In this document: positions 54,835 to 56,948 of the stretch, piece by piece
How the letters are laid out: every line of letters begins with the position of its first letter
Position numbering within the stretch: the stretch's first letter is position 1
From: Armatimonadaceae bacterium
GTDB taxonomy: Bacteria > Armatimonadota > Armatimonadia > Armatimonadales > Armatimonadaceae
Assembly: GCA_030446525.1 (NCBI GenBank)
Contig: JAUJNC010000013.1
Location: forward strand, 1-56,948
Length of the DNA: 56,948 nucleotides
Direction of reading: 5' to 3'
Notes under the pieces: model-generated
Databases searched by the model: none
Told to the model about the DNA's origin: nothing
Seen by the model: only the letters and a program-made list of their open reading frames with translations
Translations under genes and position numbers: made by a program

Positions 54835-56283
54835 ATGGACACGCCATTCCTCGAAGAGCTGCGCCGCATCGTCGGCACGGATGGGCTGCGGGTGACGGAG
54901 GCGCAGAAGCACGTTTATGCTTTCGATGCGTACACGCTGGAGAAAGCCCTGCCGGGCGTGATCCTGCTTCCCCGCTCGACGGAGGAGGTGGCCGCCATCG
55001 CCCGCCTGTGCCATGCGCGCGGCGTGCCCATGGTGCCGCGCGGCGCGGGCACAGGGCTGGCGGGCGGGTCACTGGCGCGCCCCGATCAGGTCCTGGTCTG
55101 CCTGTCGCGCATGAACCGCATCCTCGACATCGACCTGCCGAATAAGCGGCTGCGGGCGCAGGCGGGGGCGGTCAACATCAACCTGACCAAGGCGGTGGCC
55201 GCGGACGGGTACCTGTACGCCCCGGACCCGTCGTCGCAGGGCGCGTGCACCCTGGGCGGCAACATCGCCAACAATTCCGGCGGGCCGCATACGCTCAAGT
55301 ACGGCGTGACGGTAAACCACATCCTCCATGTGCAGGTGGTTCTGCCCGACGGCGAGATCGTGGAGCTGTCCACGGACGACCACGGCTACGACCTGACGGG
55401 CATCGTGGTCGGCTGCGAGGGGACGCTGGGCATCGTCACCGAGGCGACCGTGCGGCTGGTGCGCGCGCCGGAGGCCGTGCGCACCCTCCTCGCCGTCTGC
55501 CACTCGGTCGACGACGCCACGAGCCTGGTGTCCGCCATCATCGGGGCGGGCATCGTCCCCGCCGCCCTGGAGATGATGGACCAGACGATCCTCAAGGCGG
55601 TCGAGGAGGCCTACCACTTCGGCTTCCCGACCGAGGCGGGCGCCGTCCTCTTGATCGAAGTGGACGGCCCCTCGGCGGGCCTCGACCGGCAGGCCGAGCG
55701 CATCGCCGAGATGTGCCGGGCGGGCGGCGCGATCAGCGTGTCGGTGGCCGCCGACGCCGACGAGCGGGCGAAGCTGTGGGTGGCGCGCAAAAAGGGCATC
55801 GGCTCCATCGGGCGGCTCGCCCCCTCGTGCGCGACCCAGGACGGCGTTTCGCCGCGCACCAAGCTGCCCGAGATCCTGCGCGAAGTCGCCGCCATCGCCA
55901 CCAAATACAACCTGCGCATCGCCAACGTCTTCCACGCCGGCGACGGCAACCTCCACCCCTGCGTGCTCTTCGACGAGCGCGACCCGGAGGAGGTGAAGCG
56001 CGTCCTCGCGGCCGGCGGGGACATCCTGCGTGCCTGTGTCCGCGCCGGGGGCTCGCTCACCGGCGAGCACGGCATCGGGATCGAGAAGCAGGAGTTCCTC
56101 GACCTGGTCTTCTCCCCGGACGACCTGGACGCCATGGCCGCCATCCGCTCTGTTTTCAACCCGGACGGGCTGCTCAACCCCGGCAAGCTGTTCCCCGCCG
56201 GCGGCACCTGCTGCCCGCACCTGCCCCGCGTGGATGGCGAGGCCCTGCTCGCGCACACGCAGACGCGGGCGGCCGCCGTTTAG
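54835..56283 (+). CDS. glcD: GlcD-type FAD-linked oxidase (glycolate/lactate)
   Basis: 482 residues, intact. PRSTEEVAAIARLCHARGVPMVPRGAGTGLAGG is the PP-loop of FAD-binding type 4 oxidases, GACTLGGNIANNSGGPHTLKYG and GYDLTGIVVGCEGTLGIVTEATV contact FAD, and ANVFHAGDGNLHP with LTGEHGIGIEKQ (the C-terminal HG motif) forms the catalytic cap. It resembles the GlcD subunit of glycolate oxidase. GlcE and GlcF are not in the window. It oxidises a 2-hydroxy acid, probably passing electrons to a quinone. Start ATG 54835 is set by the -10 box. Confidence 0.88.
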   Translation: MDTPFLEELRRIVGTDGLRVTEAQKHVYAFDAYTLEKALPGVILLPRSTEEVAAIARLCHARGVPMVPRGAGTGLAGGSLARPDQVLVCLSRMNRILDIDLPNKRLRAQAGAVNINLTKAVAADGYLYAPDPSSQGACTLGGNIANNSGGPHTLKYGVTVNHILHVQVVLPDGEIVELSTDDHGYDLTGIVVGCEGTLGIVTEATVRLVRAPEAVRTLLAVCHSVDDATSLVSAIIGAGIVPAALEMMDQTILKAVEEAYHFGFPTEAGAVLLIEVDGPSAGLDRQAERIAEMCRAGGAISVSVAADADERAKLWVARKKGIGSIGRLAPSCATQDGVSPRTKLPEILREVAAIATKYNLRIANVFHAGDGNLHPCVLFDERDPEEVKRVLAAGGDILRACVRAGGSLTGEHGIGIEKQEFLDLVFSPDDLDAMAAIRSVFNPDGLLNPGKLFPAGGTCCPHLPRVDGEALLAHTQTRAAAV

Positions 56284-56289
56284 ACGGCG

Positions 56290-56948
56290 ATGAATCGACG
56301 CTTATTCCTTGCAAGCGCCCTGCTTTCTGCGCAACGCGCGGCAGCGGTGAGGGCGGAATGGCAGCCCGCCCCGGCGAAGATGGCCGACGGGCGCTGGGCC
56401 GGCACGGCGACGCGCCTTCCGGACGGGCGGGTCCTCGTGGCGGGCGGCTACTCCTACGCCAAAAAAGACACCGTGCGCTCCGCCGACCTGTGGGACCCCA
56501 GGACGCGCGCCTTCACCCCCGCCGCGCCGATGGCGCGGGACCGTAACTTCGCCGCCGCCACGCCGCTGCCGGGCGGGAACGTTCTGGTGGCCGGGGGGTT
56601 TTCGGAGACGCGCGGCACCTGGGACGAGGCGGAGGTGTACCACCCGAAGACGAACACGTGGGACCCGGTGGCCGGGCGCATGAACGATCACCGTGAGCTC
56701 TACACGGCGACGCCGCTGCCGGACGGCACGGTGCTGCTCGTGGGCGGCCTTTCCCTGAAGAAGCGCGCCACGCTGCCTTCCGCCGAGATCTACGACCCGA
56801 AGACAGACGCCTTCGAGCCGGCCGTCGGCCGGCTCGCCGACGACCGCTTCGGCCACGCCGCCGCTCCGCTTCCGGGCGGCAAGGTGCTCATCGTGGGGGG
56901 GAAATCCTGGCGCATCGGGCTGAAAGCACGCCCCCTCGGCTCGGCCGA
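56290..56948 (+). CDS. Kelch-repeat protein, 3' end outside window
   Basis: ATG 56290 opens MNRRLFLASALLSAQRAAAVRA, a Tat-like or Sec signal with RR. The visible 219 residues hold Kelch/galactose-oxidase-type repeats: ATRLPDGRVLVAGG, ATPLPGGNVLVAGG, ATPLPDGTVLLVGG and AAPLPGGKVLIVGG, each followed by AxxYxPxTxxW or AEIYDPKTDAF. The open frame runs off the end. Secreted beta-propeller, function unknown. It starts seven bases after the oxidase stop. Confidence 0.85.
   Translation, partial: MNRRLFLASALLSAQRAAAVRAEWQPAPAKMADGRWAGTATRLPDGRVLVAGGYSYAKKDTVRSADLWDPRTRAFTPAAPMARDRNFAAATPLPGGNVLVAGGFSETRGTWDEAEVYHPKTNTWDPVAGRMNDHRELYTATPLPDGTVLLVGGLSLKKRATLPSAEIYDPKTDAFEPAVGRLADDRFGHAAAPLPGGKVLIVGGKSWRIGLKARPLGSA

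Overview
The window is a GC-rich bacterial chromosome segment of 56.9 kb that is almost fully coding and has no rRNA, tRNA or CRISPR array that I can see. A PEP-CTERM protein, an LVIVD-repeat protein, a Cys-type sulfatase, a Uma2 nuclease, a truncated DUF1559-type pilin and several leaderless-looking promoters fit a poorly sampled soil or sediment lineage. Armatimonadota is my best guess, by inference only; Planctomycetota, Gemmatimonadota or Chloroflexota are not excluded. Many genes are broken by single-base indels, yet their family motifs continue in the next frame. Most of these look like sequencing or assembly errors rather than decay. I therefore annotate such genes as one CDS and say where the frame changes.

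Layout. 1-11 kb: housekeeping genes (lysozyme-like protein, DUF6788, deoxyhypusine synthase-like protein with a PfkB kinase, PhnP-like hydrolase, DUF58, HIT, IMPase-type phosphatase, class III aminotransferase, sulfatase, Uma2). 11-15.5 kb: remnants and multidomain signalling genes (GHKL ATPase, a truncated membrane sensor, a CheR-PAS protein), a broken solute-binding protein and an SDR. 15.6-18.6 kb: IS3 debris, an intact zinc alcohol dehydrogenase, hairpins and a 5'-truncated pilin.

18.65-29.75 kb is the most striking region: nine co-directional genes that overlap or nearly touch. They encode HMG-CoA reductase, a UbiA prenyltransferase, a PEP-synthase/rifampin-phosphotransferase-like enzyme, a BtaA-like aminocarboxypropyl transferase, a phytol/dolichol-kinase-like membrane protein, an ABC ATPase and permease, a GNAT-like protein and an OleC-like AMP ligase. 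Insertion-sequence debris or truncated genes lie on both sides. I read it as an undescribed isoprenoid-lipid or meroterpenoid biosynthesis and export cluster. The product is not deducible from sequence.

30-34 kb: a matrixin-type protease, an internally deleted SpoIIE remnant, a stand-alone 5'-3' exonuclease with an insertion in its arch, and two hypotheticals. 34-52 kb: a copper-resistance island. A minus-strand operon from a near-consensus promoter encodes BlaI, an M56 protease, a CusC-like channel, a CusB-like adaptor with an unusual N-terminal extension, DUF305, CusA and a YHS protein. A second minus-strand block holds csoR, a 24-codon ORF, a YHS-HMA CopA ATPase and a cupredoxin. A third unit, a His-rich secreted protein coupled to an outer-membrane-like protein, sits behind two perfect CsoR-type palindromes. 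An LVIVD protein and a PEP-CTERM protein lie between. 52.4-56.9 kb: a penicillin-acylase family hydrolase, a GlcD-type oxidase with a leaderless promoter, and the start of a Kelch protein that runs off the window.
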